Shown here: positions 7,950 to 17,534 of the stretch, piece after piece | Layout of the letters: the number at the start of each line of letters is the position of its first letter | Position numbering within the stretch: the first letter of the stretch is position 1 | NCBI GenBank assembly: GCA_012798795.1 | Contig: JAAZMN010000075.1 | Span: 1-33,884, forward strand | Length of the DNA: 33,884 nucleotides | Origin: Bacillota bacterium | GTDB lineage: Bacteria > Bacillota > Limnochordia > Darwinibacteriales > DTU012 | Direction of reading: 5' to 3' | Notes under the pieces: generated by a model | Databases searched by the model: none | Told to the model about the DNA's origin: nothing | Seen by the model: the letters and a program-made list of their open reading frames with translations, nothing else | Program-made: the position numbers and the translations under genes

Positions 7950-8831
7950 TTATTCGCTTCGATCCTGCATTCTATCCTCCGATGGTATTTGGCTCATATC
8001 TAATCCTTTCATCGCCATTCCCAGATCTTTAGATAACTCTGCAATCAGCTTATAATCTCGATAATTTTTGACTGCTTCCACAATAGCTTTAGCATATTTT
8101 TCCGGATTTTCAGACTTAAAAATTCCTGATCCGACAAATACTCCGTCAGCACCTAATTCCATCATTAATGCCGCATCGCTGGGAGTAGCAATTCCACCTG
8201 CTGCAAAATTTAAAACCGGCAGGCGTCCCTGTTCGCGAATGTTTAAAAGCACTTCAAAAGGTGCTCCTATTTCTTTAGCAAAAAGCATGACCTCATCTCT
8301 TGACATAGACAAAAGTTTACGAATCTCGCTTTGGACCTGACGCATATGTCGTACTGCTTCTACTATATTGCCTGTGCCCGGTTCACCTTTAGTCCGCAGC
8401 ATAGATGCACCTTCACCCAACCTTCTGGCAGCTTCACCTAAGTTACGACAACCACATACAAAAGGAACTGTAAACTCAGACTTATTTATATGATACCGCT
8501 CATCCGCCGGGGTTAAAACTTCGCTTTCATCAATATAATCAACATCCATAGCTTCCAGCACCCGGGCTTCAACAATATGTCCTATGCGGCATTTCGCCAT
8601 AACAGGTATGGAAACTGCTTTTAATACTTTCTCTGTAATCCTTGGGTCAGCCATTCGCGCAACTCCTCCGGCAGCACGGATATCTGATGGAACACGTTCT
8701 AATGCCATAACAGCAGCTGCTCCTGCTTGTTCAGCAATTTTTGCTTGTTCAGCGTTAACAACATCCATAATAACGCTGTTTTTTTGTATATCTTTATTAC
8801 CTAATCTACCATGAACTGTTTTCATCATCAC
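7950..8831 (-). CDS. pdxS: Pyridoxal 5'-phosphate synthase lyase subunit PdxS
   Basis: [44 protein letters not shown]...[34 protein letters not shown]...[35 protein letters not shown] is strongly diagnostic. Confidence 0.97.
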   Translation of the reverse strand: MMMKTVHGRLGNKDIQKNSVIMDVVNAEQAKIAEQAGAAAVMALERVPSDIRAAGGVARMADPRITEKVLKAVSIPVMAKCRIGHIVEARVLEAMDVDYIDESEVLTPADERYHINKSEFTVPFVCGCRNLGEAARRLGEGASMLRTKGEPGTGNIVEAVRHMRQVQSEIRKLLSMSRDEVMLFAKEIGAPFEVLLNIREQGRLPVLNFAAGGIATPSDAALMMELGADGVFVGSGIFKSENPEKYAKAIVEAVKNYRDYKLIAELSKDLGMAMKGLDMSQIPSEDRMQDRSE

Positions 8832-8925
8832 ACATTCCCCCTAACATCTCAAATTGCTTCAGCATTGAGACTGATATAATCATACCTCTAAAACCAAATG
8901 TGGTCAACACTAACTGTAGATTATC

Positions 8926-10458
8926 TTACATTAATGGAGCAAATAAATTTAGCAGTGCACGGCCAACCCTTCTTGGTAAAATCAGCTTTTCTTGCTGTAT
9001 TTCTTGACTTACTTTAATTATATCAATAAAGTCCTGTTTAATCTGCATAACACTGCTGGTCTTATACAACCAAACTCCACATTCAAAATGCAGATATAAG
9101 CTTCGGTAATCCAAATTAATTGTTCCGGTTACCGCATATTCATCATCTACTACAAAAGATTTTGCATGAATAAAACCAGGCGTATATTCATAAATCCTAA
9201 CACCTGCTTCTAAAAGCACGTCATAATTCGATCTCGTGACTGCATGCACATACCATTTATCGGGAATATGCGGTGTTATAATCCGTACATCAACTCCTTG
9301 TTTAGCTGCTAAGCACAGTGCCGAAACCATCTCTATGTCTATAATCAAGTAAGGTGTACAAATATAAATATATTCTTTTGCCCTGCTGACTAAATTTAAA
9401 TATACAGTCTCCCCAACCGACTCATCGTCAAGGGGATTATCACTGAATGGCTGAACATAACCGTCAGTAGGAAACTTTTCTTTAAGATAGTATTTAGGTT
9501 TATACTGTTCGTAATCTTCAATAACGCCTCGTAAGTAATCCCACATTGCTAAGAACATAACCGTTAAACTGTAAACTGCATCTCCTTTTATCATAATTGC
9601 AGTATCTTTCCAATGCCCAAATCTCTCAATGGCATTTATATATTCGTCAGCAAGATTAATACCTCCTGTAAAACCGGTATGTCCGTCAATTACCACAATT
9701 TTTCGGTGATCACGATTGTTAAATCTCAGTGTCAATATAGGCCTAAACGGATTAAAAATACAGCACTTAATGCCCATTTCCTCAAGCTGTTTATCATATT
9801 GATATGGCAGTTTCATAATAGAACCTAAATCATCATAAATGATTCTAACATCTACTCCTGCTTGTGCTTTTCTCTTTAAAATATCTAGAATGGTGTTCCA
9901 CATGATCCCTTCTTCAATAATAAAGTACTCCATAAAGATAAAATGCTCGGCTTTCTCCAATTCTTCTATTAACCGTTCAAATTTTACTTCACCAGAAGGC
10001 AAATATTCAGTATAAGTATTAGTAAAAGGAGGACTATATGCATATTCCTGAATATAATGTGACTGACAAGCAGCTCCAGTGCTTTCTTGTTTAATTTCAT
10101 TTACAATTGCGCTATCACTGGCTAAAGCATCAGCCATTTTAGCTGTAATGCTGTTCATCTTTTCACGTGTTCTAGCCCCTAAACGGCTGCCTCCGAACAT
10201 CAAGTAGAAAAGACCTCCAAAAATGGGAAACAACATGATCGGGATAATCCATGCAATTTTATACCCGGGTTTACTCCTCCCATTAGCTATTAATATTACA
10301 ACAATCATACTGATAAGTGTACTAATACCGTAAAATATTACAAAATACTGCTGGAATCTATAAATCATCATAATTAAAACAGCAACCTGAATAGCAATAG
10401 CTGCTCCAAATAAAAAGGCTCGATGAAATAATACTTTAAATATATTGGTCACGGCCAA
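8926..10458 (-). CDS. cls: Cardiolipin synthase (two PLD/HKD motifs)
   Basis: N-terminal TM helices, NNRDHRKIVVIDGHTGFTGGINLADEY and FIHAKSFVVDDEYAVTGTINLDYRS HKD motifs. Confidence 0.93.
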   Translation of the reverse strand: MAVTNIFKVLFHRAFLFGAAIAIQVAVLIMMIYRFQQYFVIFYGISTLISMIVVILIANGRSKPGYKIAWIIPIMLFPIFGGLFYLMFGGSRLGARTREKMNSITAKMADALASDSAIVNEIKQESTGAACQSHYIQEYAYSPPFTNTYTEYLPSGEVKFERLIEELEKAEHFIFMEYFIIEEGIMWNTILDILKRKAQAGVDVRIIYDDLGSIMKLPYQYDKQLEEMGIKCCIFNPFRPILTLRFNNRDHRKIVVIDGHTGFTGGINLADEYINAIERFGHWKDTAIMIKGDAVYSLTVMFLAMWDYLRGVIEDYEQYKPKYYLKEKFPTDGYVQPFSDNPLDDESVGETVYLNLVSRAKEYIYICTPYLIIDIEMVSALCLAAKQGVDVRIITPHIPDKWYVHAVTRSNYDVLLEAGVRIYEYTPGFIHAKSFVVDDEYAVTGTINLDYRSLYLHFECGVWLYKTSSVMQIKQDFIDIIKVSQEIQQEKLILPRRVGRALLNLFAPLM

Positions 10459-10537
10459 CTCCTCCCGTATTTAAATAAATCAAATACATTATATCAGAAC
10501 AACCGATATAATTCATTAGCAGGAGGAATTACCGAAC

Positions 10538-12505
10538 CTACAATTCGCCCAGCCTTTGAAAAAATTCTCTGATTAATGGTGCAGCAGCCTGCCCACCCAG
10601 TCCCCCACCTTCAACCAGTACAGAAAAAGCTAGATCCCTACCGTTAAAATCTTTCACATACCCGCCAAACCAAGCATGGGATTCCTCGGTCCCTGTTTCA
10701 GCGGTACCTGTTTTTCCGCAAATCTTTAAGCCCTCAACCGCAGCTGACCTGCCAGTTCCGGCAAGCACTACTTGTTCCAACAGCTGCTCCATTTCTAAAG
10801 CCGTTTCAGACTGAATTACCTGAACGCTGTTGTCACCTAACTCGTCTTTAATTAGATGAAATTCAGGTAAGACACCTTCATTAGCAAATACGGTAAAAAT
10901 CGATGCTACATGAAATGGGGACAATAACACTTGATCCTGTCCAATCGCCGTCCACGCTAAGCCCACTTTACTCCGGCCGGGACTGCCTATTTGCCCGGGA
11001 ACAGCTTCCAGAAAGAGTTTTGGCGCAGTATCCAGCCGCCAACGGACAAAATACTCGCTAAGTATATCAGCTCCTACTTCAAGTCCAACTCGCGCCATAG
11101 TCGTATTAATTGATTTAATAATCCCATCAGCGAATTGATGTTCATAAAATACTTCTTGTTGAAAATTCCTAATTATATTACCTTCTACCCTCAATTCTCC
11201 TGTATCATGAAAAACACTGTCAGTGGTAAATATGTTTTGATCCAGAGCAGCTGCTGCAGTAACAACTTTGAAAACAGATCCAGGAGGAAATCTCCCCTGC
11301 AGCGAGCGGTTAAACAATGGTTTACTCGGATCAGTACTCAGCTCCTGCCAACGCTTGCTCGATATACCCATAATAAACTCATTTGGGTCATAACTAGGTG
11401 AAGCAGCCAATACTAATACTTCGCCGCTTTTGGCATCCAAAACAATAAATGAGCCAGTCAAATCTGACAGTACATCATAAGCTAACTGCTGCATCTGTAA
11501 ATCAATTGTCAAATAAATATCTTCTCCATTAGTCACAGGCCGTTCTAAGAACATCATTTCCGATGCTTCTTCGGTATCGACAAAAAGACGATAACCGGGG
11601 ACTCCCCGTAATTTTTCTTCCATGCCAAATTCCAAACCACTGCGGCCAGCACTTTCACCCACTATGTATTCCCTATCGGGAAACTGTTCAATAATTTGTG
11701 AACTTACTTCGCTCATATAACCTGTAATGTGAGCAAATGCTTGAGAAGCAGGGTAAAACCGAACATGCTGACGTTGAAAGAAAATGCCCGGTATAGGCCG
11801 TAAAATCGGATCCAGCATCTGATATTCGGCTTCCGTTACTGAAGTTAAAGGAACAAACCAGTGTTCTTCAACACCTGGTGCTTGGTACTGTCGCTGCACA
11901 TAATCAGGACTCAGCCCCAGGTTCTCTTCAAGCACCTGATAGAGTAAATCAGGGTCAGTTATGCGACCGGGTTGAACTCCTACAGTTACTACGCTGCCTT
12001 TTCCCGCCAATAGACTTCCACTGCGATCATAAATACTGCCTCGGATCGGTTCAATGCGAGTACGCTTATATTTGGCATTAATACCGTGAGCCGGTACTGG
12101 CAGCACGTCATTCCACTTAACTTTCCAGGCAAAAAGACCATCCCAGGCAAGCTGCAATTTAAATTGAACAAATAAAGGCTCAAAAAACTTGCTCTCATAT
12201 CTTAAATCAACAACATATTCTGCATCCCTAAGAGTCTCTTCAACCGCATTTATCCCAATTAACTCTACTGAATTTAAGCCATATTCCTCAGCAAATTGTT
12301 TAAAAGCAGTCTCTAGTTCTAATGCAGACGGCGAAGGATAATCAGTATGATGAAAAGCTTCCAATTCTTGATAATCCTCACTAATAATATTATTAACATA
12401 CTCTTTCACAACTTCTAGAGGATAATCATAAAAATACTGCATAAAAACAAAGGCAGCACCGGCCAATATTAATACAACAACAGCAATACCGGCAATAATA
12501 CGCAT
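10538..12505 (-). CDS. Class B penicillin-binding protein with MecA-like (NTF2-like) N-terminal domain
   Basis: N-terminal TM + MecA_N-like region, RGSIYDRSGSLLA dimerisation motif, RFPPGSVFK (SxxK), INTT (SxN-like position), GKTGTAETG (KTG). Confidence 0.88.
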   Translation of the reverse strand: MRIIAGIAVVVLILAGAAFVFMQYFYDYPLEVVKEYVNNIISEDYQELEAFHHTDYPSPSALELETAFKQFAEEYGLNSVELIGINAVEETLRDAEYVVDLRYESKFFEPLFVQFKLQLAWDGLFAWKVKWNDVLPVPAHGINAKYKRTRIEPIRGSIYDRSGSLLAGKGSVVTVGVQPGRITDPDLLYQVLEENLGLSPDYVQRQYQAPGVEEHWFVPLTSVTEAEYQMLDPILRPIPGIFFQRQHVRFYPASQAFAHITGYMSEVSSQIIEQFPDREYIVGESAGRSGLEFGMEEKLRGVPGYRLFVDTEEASEMMFLERPVTNGEDIYLTIDLQMQQLAYDVLSDLTGSFIVLDAKSGEVLVLAASPSYDPNEFIMGISSKRWQELSTDPSKPLFNRSLQGRFPPGSVFKVVTAAAALDQNIFTTDSVFHDTGELRVEGNIIRNFQQEVFYEHQFADGIIKSINTTMARVGLEVGADILSEYFVRWRLDTAPKLFLEAVPGQIGSPGRSKVGLAWTAIGQDQVLLSPFHVASIFTVFANEGVLPEFHLIKDELGDNSVQVIQSETALEMEQLLEQVVLAGTGRSAAVEGLKICGKTGTAETGTEESHAWFGGYVKDFNGRDLAFSVLVEGGGLGGQAAAPLIREFFQRLGEL

Positions 12506-12535
12506 TAGTACACGCTCCTTAAATAAAAATTTTAA

Positions 12536-13045
12536 TTATTTCTTCTGCATTTTATTGGCAACACCTGCTGCATCTAAATTACCAATGAGATTTCCATTTT
12601 TTGCAGCTGCCAATTGTTCTAATCTTGCCACGCGAGATTCAAGTTCAAGTATGCTGCTGCCAATCTGACTGTAACTGTCTGTAAGCCTATTGGTAATAGC
12701 CGCAGTCAACTTAAGGTTAAGCATATTTTGCTCAGTAATCCTCTGCAACATACGCACTGCTGTATACTGAGCCCCGACCAAATCAGCAGTAATCAAATCG
12801 CGCAGTCGCTGATTTTTACCGATCACCTTATTTACAGCTCTGGCAAGAAATCCTTGGGCAGTAAGCTCCTTTATACGAGATTCCGAAGCAGTTAAAGTAA
12901 CAACATTTTCCAATGCCAATTGCACAATTGCTTTACTGTTATATTTATATCTTTCGATAACTGCATCTACAATCTTATCGATGACTGCTTTTTCATCAGG
13001 AGCAATTGTTAAACCATCCTCAATATTTAAGATACTCGAGTTCAT
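12536..13045 (-). CDS. Helical/coiled-coil protein of unknown function, translationally coupled to patatin
   Basis: ATG overlaps the upstream patatin stop by 1 nt (TAATG); predicted helical sequence; no recognisable family. Confidence 0.75.
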   Translation of the reverse strand: MNSSILNIEDGLTIAPDEKAVIDKIVDAVIERYKYNSKAIVQLALENVVTLTASESRIKELTAQGFLARAVNKVIGKNQRLRDLITADLVGAQYTAVRMLQRITEQNMLNLKLTAAITNRLTDSYSQIGSSILELESRVARLEQLAAAKNGNLIGNLDAAGVANKMQKK

Positions 13046-13920
13046 TATTTCAGATTCTCCTTTACAGTTTGTAGATAACTCAAAGATTTTACCTGCACCA
13101 TGGCAAACGAACGAACCATGTCGGCAATTCTCAGCCCATCTTGATAACCTAAATCTATTCTTTTTCTAATCCCAGCAGGCGAAAAATCCAAAGTACCGTT
13201 AATAAATGAACCTAAAGACTGGGAAGGAACGATCTCAAAAATTTTTGCACCTGCAAAATCATCTTGATTTATTAACACACTCGGACTTAAATGAACAACA
13301 ATGATAATATCACAACCGAGCCGGTATATAGGTAGTATCGGGACATTATCGACAATACCCCCATCGACATAGAATTTGCCATCGATCTGAACCGGGTTAT
13401 AAATCAATGGTATGGCCGATGATGCCAAAAGAATCGATTTTATTCTATCGGGTGAAAAAGTATTTAATTGAAAGTACTTGACTTTAGGTAGAGGAAACTC
13501 CATACAAACAGCAGTTAATAATCCAGTTGAATGCCGGGAAATTAAATTTAAATCAATGTGTCTGTCAATGATTCCCAGCAATCCACTGCGTGAAAATACT
13601 CCATGTACTGCTGTGGAAAAAGCCCATTTAATAAGTAACGCTCTTGCCGATTGACTTAAGGGAATAGAACGCAAGTATTGAGTCACAATGGTATGCGGAT
13701 TAAAAGAAAAGATTTGATCCGGAGTAACAGAAAGCCAAATTTGTTCAGCAAGCTCTAGGTCATTTTGTACAAATAAAGCTAAGTTAAGAGCTCCAATCGA
13801 AGTACCAGAAATAGCCGAAAATTGTCTAACATCAAACCCTAAACTTGCTAAAGCTTTAAGTACACCTATCTGGTATGCACCCTTACCGCCGCCTCCGGCA
13901 AGAACTAAACCATACCGCAA
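13045..13920 (-). CDS. Patatin-like phospholipase
   Basis: MRYGLVLAGGGGKGAYQIGVLKAL (oxyanion Gly-rich), SGTSIGALN (GxSxG), YVDGGIVDNVP (catalytic D-G-G). Confidence 0.92.
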   Translation of the reverse strand: MRYGLVLAGGGGKGAYQIGVLKALASLGFDVRQFSAISGTSIGALNLALFVQNDLELAEQIWLSVTPDQIFSFNPHTIVTQYLRSIPLSQSARALLIKWAFSTAVHGVFSRSGLLGIIDRHIDLNLISRHSTGLLTAVCMEFPLPKVKYFQLNTFSPDRIKSILLASSAIPLIYNPVQIDGKFYVDGGIVDNVPILPIYRLGCDIIIVVHLSPSVLINQDDFAGAKIFEIVPSQSLGSFINGTLDFSPAGIRKRIDLGYQDGLRIADMVRSFAMVQVKSLSYLQTVKENLK

Positions 13921-14013
13921 ATTTGTCAGTTTTATCCCTCCTGTTTTTGCATTTTTCTGTTTATTTCTTTTATTGTATTTATTCGGCGAATTGGGCTGAG
14001 TTTCCTGCTTTAA

Positions 14014-14019
14014 ATTATA
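14014..14019 (-). promoter_or_regulatory. Extended -10 of the patatin operon promoter
   Basis: Minus strand TGATATAAT (TGn-TATAAT), about 95 bp upstream of the patatin ATG; -35 not clear. Confidence 0.45.
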
Positions 14020-14030
14020 TCATAACAAAA

Positions 14031-14063
14031 GATGGGATATTTCGCTGCTTGAAACATCCCATC
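14031..14063 (-). terminator. Terminator of the beta-barrel-like gene
   Basis: GATGGGATATTTC (14031-14043) / GAAACATCCCATC (14051-14063), one non-Watson-Crick pair; minus strand followed by TTTTGTT. Confidence 0.7.
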
Positions 14064-14107
14064 TGCTGTAGTACAATCACCGCATAAATTTGCTATTAAA
14101 AGCGGAC

Positions 14108-14560
14108 TTAAAAACGATAGTGTATTCCCGCACCAACATTATTGCCGATAGATAAAGCAGAATCTCCAGCTTTTTGTCCGCTAATACCTAACTCAACAGA
14201 TAGTAAAAACGGAGTCGAACCTAGGGGAAACTCTATTCCAACAGAACCATGACCTCCATATGTCATATATGATTGGTCCCCGCCTCCATCACTATAACTG
14301 CAGTTAACTCCAACGCTAAAATAGCGCTCTACTGCTCCAGATTTATTAAGGAAATACAGCCCACGCAATCCTGCTTCAACATATAGCGATCCTCCCCAAG
14401 AATAGATTTGACCGATAAATTGTGGTCTTATAACACCCTCGGAAGACTTCACACTAATTCCATTAACATTATTCGTATGGAAGTATCCTAAATCTACTGC
14501 TGATACGTTTACTGCCATACATAGTACTAGTACTGCAACTAAAAGCCCAATTTTTTTCAT
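14108..14560 (-). CDS. Small secreted protein resembling an outer-membrane beta-barrel
   Basis: Signal peptide MKKIGLLVAVLVLCMAVNVSAVD; alternating Gly/aromatic strands (GGSLYVEAGLRGLYFLN, YFSVGVNCSYS, HGSVGIEFPL, PFLLSVELGISG) and C-terminus VGAGIHYRF with terminal Phe. Confidence 0.6.
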   Translation of the reverse strand: MKKIGLLVAVLVLCMAVNVSAVDLGYFHTNNVNGISVKSSEGVIRPQFIGQIYSWGGSLYVEAGLRGLYFLNKSGAVERYFSVGVNCSYSDGGGDQSYMTYGGHGSVGIEFPLGSTPFLLSVELGISGQKAGDSALSIGNNVGAGIHYRF

Positions 14561-14785
14561 TAAAATCACCTACCTCCATTTATTATTTTTGATTAATGGA
14601 TTAAAATATAATTACCCATTGGCTGTATTAATTCGTCATAAAAACATAAACTCATGCTAACCCATTATTTTCTAAACAAGAGTCTGTTAAATTCATGCGT
14701 TCATTATAGAGGAGTCTATTTGTTTAGCAACGAATGTGATATCATTAGTAATTGTAAGTTCTAAATTAGTTAAAGAGGGATCTAT

Positions 14786-15799
14786 ATGGAAAATCACGAT
14801 GTGGCAAAATTCCAAATTTCTTGGAAAGGCATTGTTGTTTTATTGGTACTAACCGCCACAGCACTATATTTTATTTTTACTAGATTAGTTAATCCATCAG
14901 AGATGATTGAAATCTTAAGTGATTATCCACTGCTTTTTTTATTTTTAGCAGTGCTTTCCATGTGCTTGGCTTGGATGGTAGATGCGTTACGTGTTTTTAT
15001 TGCATCCCGGTCTATCGGGTTTGTTATTTCCTATCCGGTGCTGGTTGCTACATTAGCAGCATCTCATTTTTTAACTTTAGTAACCCCATTTACAGCCGGA
15101 GGGTTTCCTTTTGTTATTTATATTCTGTATAAACACGGAATGAGTGTAGGACAAGCAGCAGGAATTGTGGCTAGCTCCGGATTAGCTGCACAGCTTGGCC
15201 TAATCGCACTTGTATCTTTAGTTCTAAATTTAATGAAAGAGATTCCTCCACAGATTGCCTCTGTGTTTTTATATTTGAAAATTATAATTTGGCTATATGG
15301 CATAGGCGTGTTATTCTTAGTAATAATTACCTCTCACGGGCAGAAATTTAGAAGTTGGTTCGAAAGGTTTTCTAAATACCCAAATATTGCAATGTGGTTT
15401 GGCACATTCGTTTCTACATTTAAACGAACTTTTACAAATTACGGTTTTTATTTTCTGTTCACACTTATCTGTGGTTCTTGTTATTTTGGATTAAATCACC
15501 TAGCCGGGTTTTTCATATTAACCGGGTTTCAACCAGTTCCAAAACTAACATTTGCTAATTTCAGTATGGCAACATTATTGGGCATTTCTCCCTCTTTTAC
15601 ACCGGTGCCGAGCGGAGCAGGGATTTCTGAAGCCTTTTCCGTATATATGCTTGCCAATGCTCTGCCTGACGATATGCTGGGCACATTTATTATTCTGTGG
15701 AGAACAGTCTTGTTTTATTTTCCTATAGTTTTCGGTGGATGCTGCTTTGCTTATTTATTTTTGATTTGGTCAAAATCCCCTAAGCGGAGAAGAAAATAA
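14786..15799 (+). CDS. Lysylphosphatidylglycerol synthase TM region / flippase-like integral membrane protein (UPF0104)
   Basis: Multi-TM protein with LTLVTPFTAGGFPFVIYILYKHGMSVGQAAGIVASSGLAAQLG and TPVPSGAGISEAFSVYM motifs. Confidence 0.85.
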   Translation: MENHDVAKFQISWKGIVVLLVLTATALYFIFTRLVNPSEMIEILSDYPLLFLFLAVLSMCLAWMVDALRVFIASRSIGFVISYPVLVATLAASHFLTLVTPFTAGGFPFVIYILYKHGMSVGQAAGIVASSGLAAQLGLIALVSLVLNLMKEIPPQIASVFLYLKIIIWLYGIGVLFLVIITSHGQKFRSWFERFSKYPNIAMWFGTFVSTFKRTFTNYGFYFLFTLICGSCYFGLNHLAGFFILTGFQPVPKLTFANFSMATLLGISPSFTPVPSGAGISEAFSVYMLANALPDDMLGTFIILWRTVLFYFPIVFGGCCFAYLFLIWSKSPKRRRK

Positions 15800-15823
15800 A
15801 CAGTTCTACAGGAGAGTGGTTCT

Positions 15824-17515
15824 ATGCAGGTTTATCTGGAAAGTGCTTTAATTATTACCTTAGTGATTTTATTGATGCTGCTGATATCAAATCTGGCTTT
15901 CGCTCTGGAAATTGGAGAAGAAAGAAAAGATATGCAGGCTTTCTATGAAACTTGGCACCCGGGCTGGAATTTAGGCAATACTTTTGATGCAACCGGCAGC
16001 GAGACTTCTTGGGGCAATCCTTTGACAACCAAAGAACTTATCGATTATATTGCCTCAGCCGATTTTCACAGTATTCGCATTCCAGTTACCTGGGGGCATC
16101 GCATGGGTCCAGCACCTGAATATACCATCCAGGAAAGTTTTCTTAATCGAATTGAACAGGTAGTTCAATGGTCGCTGGACGCAGGGTTATCAGTAATGCT
16201 CAATGTACACCATGATACTGGTGATACCGGCTGGATTAAAAATATGGCTGATGATCCAACAGTTTTACCGAAATTTAAGGCACTCTGGGAGCAAATTAGC
16301 GAGCATTTTAAAGATTATCCCCACAGCTTAATATTTGAAGGTTTAAATGAACCCCGCTTTTCCCAGGACTGGAATGAAGATAAACCCCAATATTTTGAAA
16401 TGCTTGAACAGCTGAATACCACTTTTTACCAAGTTGTACGCAGCTCCGGCGGGAATAATTCTACTCGTCCGCTGGTATTGTCGACTCTTACCGGTTCGTC
16501 TACCCAAGCACGCTTAAATAAACTGGCCGATACTATTGCGAAACTGAATGACCATAACATAATTGCCACGGTGCATTACTACGGTTATTGGCCCTTTAGT
16601 GTTAATATTGGCGGTGCCACTCGTTTCGATAATCAAAGTAAAAATGATATAACTGCCGCAGTTAACAGAATTTATAATACATTTGTTTCCAAAGGTATTC
16701 CAGTAATTATCGGCGAATACGGACTATTAGGGTTCGACAAATCTTACAACACAATTCAACGAGGAGAAGTCTTAAAGTACTTTGAATTTCTTTCATATTA
16801 TGCCAAAGAAAAGACCGTGCCTTTAATGCTTTGGGACAACGGACAGCATCTTAACCGCAGCAAATTAGAATGGCGCGATCCTGCTTTGTACAAAACAGCG
16901 ATATCCAGCCAACGCTCTGCAAATACCAATTCCGACACTGTTTATTTTAAAGCCGGAGCACCGATTAACGATGCGGCAATAAGAATCAATCTAAACAAAA
17001 ATACATTAACCGCAATTAGTTATAATAACAACCCACTGAAAGAACCCGAGGAATACCAGTTAAATGGCAGTATTCTTACACTTAAGCAAGAATTCTTAGA
17101 AAAAGTAATAACCAAAGAATATGGTGTAAACGCCATGTTAGAACTAGAATTTTCTGCAGGACCTAATTGGGAAATTAAAATTGTATACTATGATACACCG
17201 GTTCTGAAAGTAAAACAGGCAATGATGAACAACTACTATATTCCGATTAACTTTAATGGCGATAATTTAGCAACTATGGAAGCAATCTACATTAGCGGCG
17301 GTAATGCGGGACCGCAAAATTGGACATCATTTAAAGAATTTAATTTCTGCTTCCAGCCGCGTTACGATATGGGAATCATTCAATTAACTCCAGCATTTTT
17401 TAATGAAGTTAAAGACCAAGAAGTACTGCTGAGATTTCATTTTTGGAGTGGTGAAATTGTAGAATATATAATTTGTAAATCCGGTATGAACATTACAGGT
17501 TTGCCTAAAAAATAA
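15824..17515 (+). CDS. Secreted GH5 endoglucanase with CBM_X2-like and C-terminal carbohydrate-binding domain
   Basis: Signal peptide; GWNLGNTFDA, FHSIRIPVTWGHRMG, LNVHHD, IFEGLNEPRF (acid/base), TVHYYGYWPFS, VIIGEYG (nucleophile); downstream DAAIRINLNKNTLTAISYNNNPL... (X2-like) and a C-terminal beta domain. Confidence 0.92.
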   Translation: MQVYLESALIITLVILLMLLISNLAFALEIGEERKDMQAFYETWHPGWNLGNTFDATGSETSWGNPLTTKELIDYIASADFHSIRIPVTWGHRMGPAPEYTIQESFLNRIEQVVQWSLDAGLSVMLNVHHDTGDTGWIKNMADDPTVLPKFKALWEQISEHFKDYPHSLIFEGLNEPRFSQDWNEDKPQYFEMLEQLNTTFYQVVRSSGGNNSTRPLVLSTLTGSSTQARLNKLADTIAKLNDHNIIATVHYYGYWPFSVNIGGATRFDNQSKNDITAAVNRIYNTFVSKGIPVIIGEYGLLGFDKSYNTIQRGEVLKYFEFLSYYAKEKTVPLMLWDNGQHLNRSKLEWRDPALYKTAISSQRSANTNSDTVYFKAGAPINDAAIRINLNKNTLTAISYNNNPLKEPEEYQLNGSILTLKQEFLEKVITKEYGVNAMLELEFSAGPNWEIKIVYYDTPVLKVKQAMMNNYYIPINFNGDNLATMEAIYISGGNAGPQNWTSFKEFNFCFQPRYDMGIIQLTPAFFNEVKDQEVLLRFHFWSGEIVEYIICKSGMNITGLPKK

Positions 17516-17534
17516 GAAAATTGGAGGAGAAAAT

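Noticed and set aside
12536-13920. Patatin pair as a CBASS (CapV-like) anti-phage system
   Set aside because: No CD-NTase, Cap2/Cap3 or other defence gene nearby; patatin alone is not enough.
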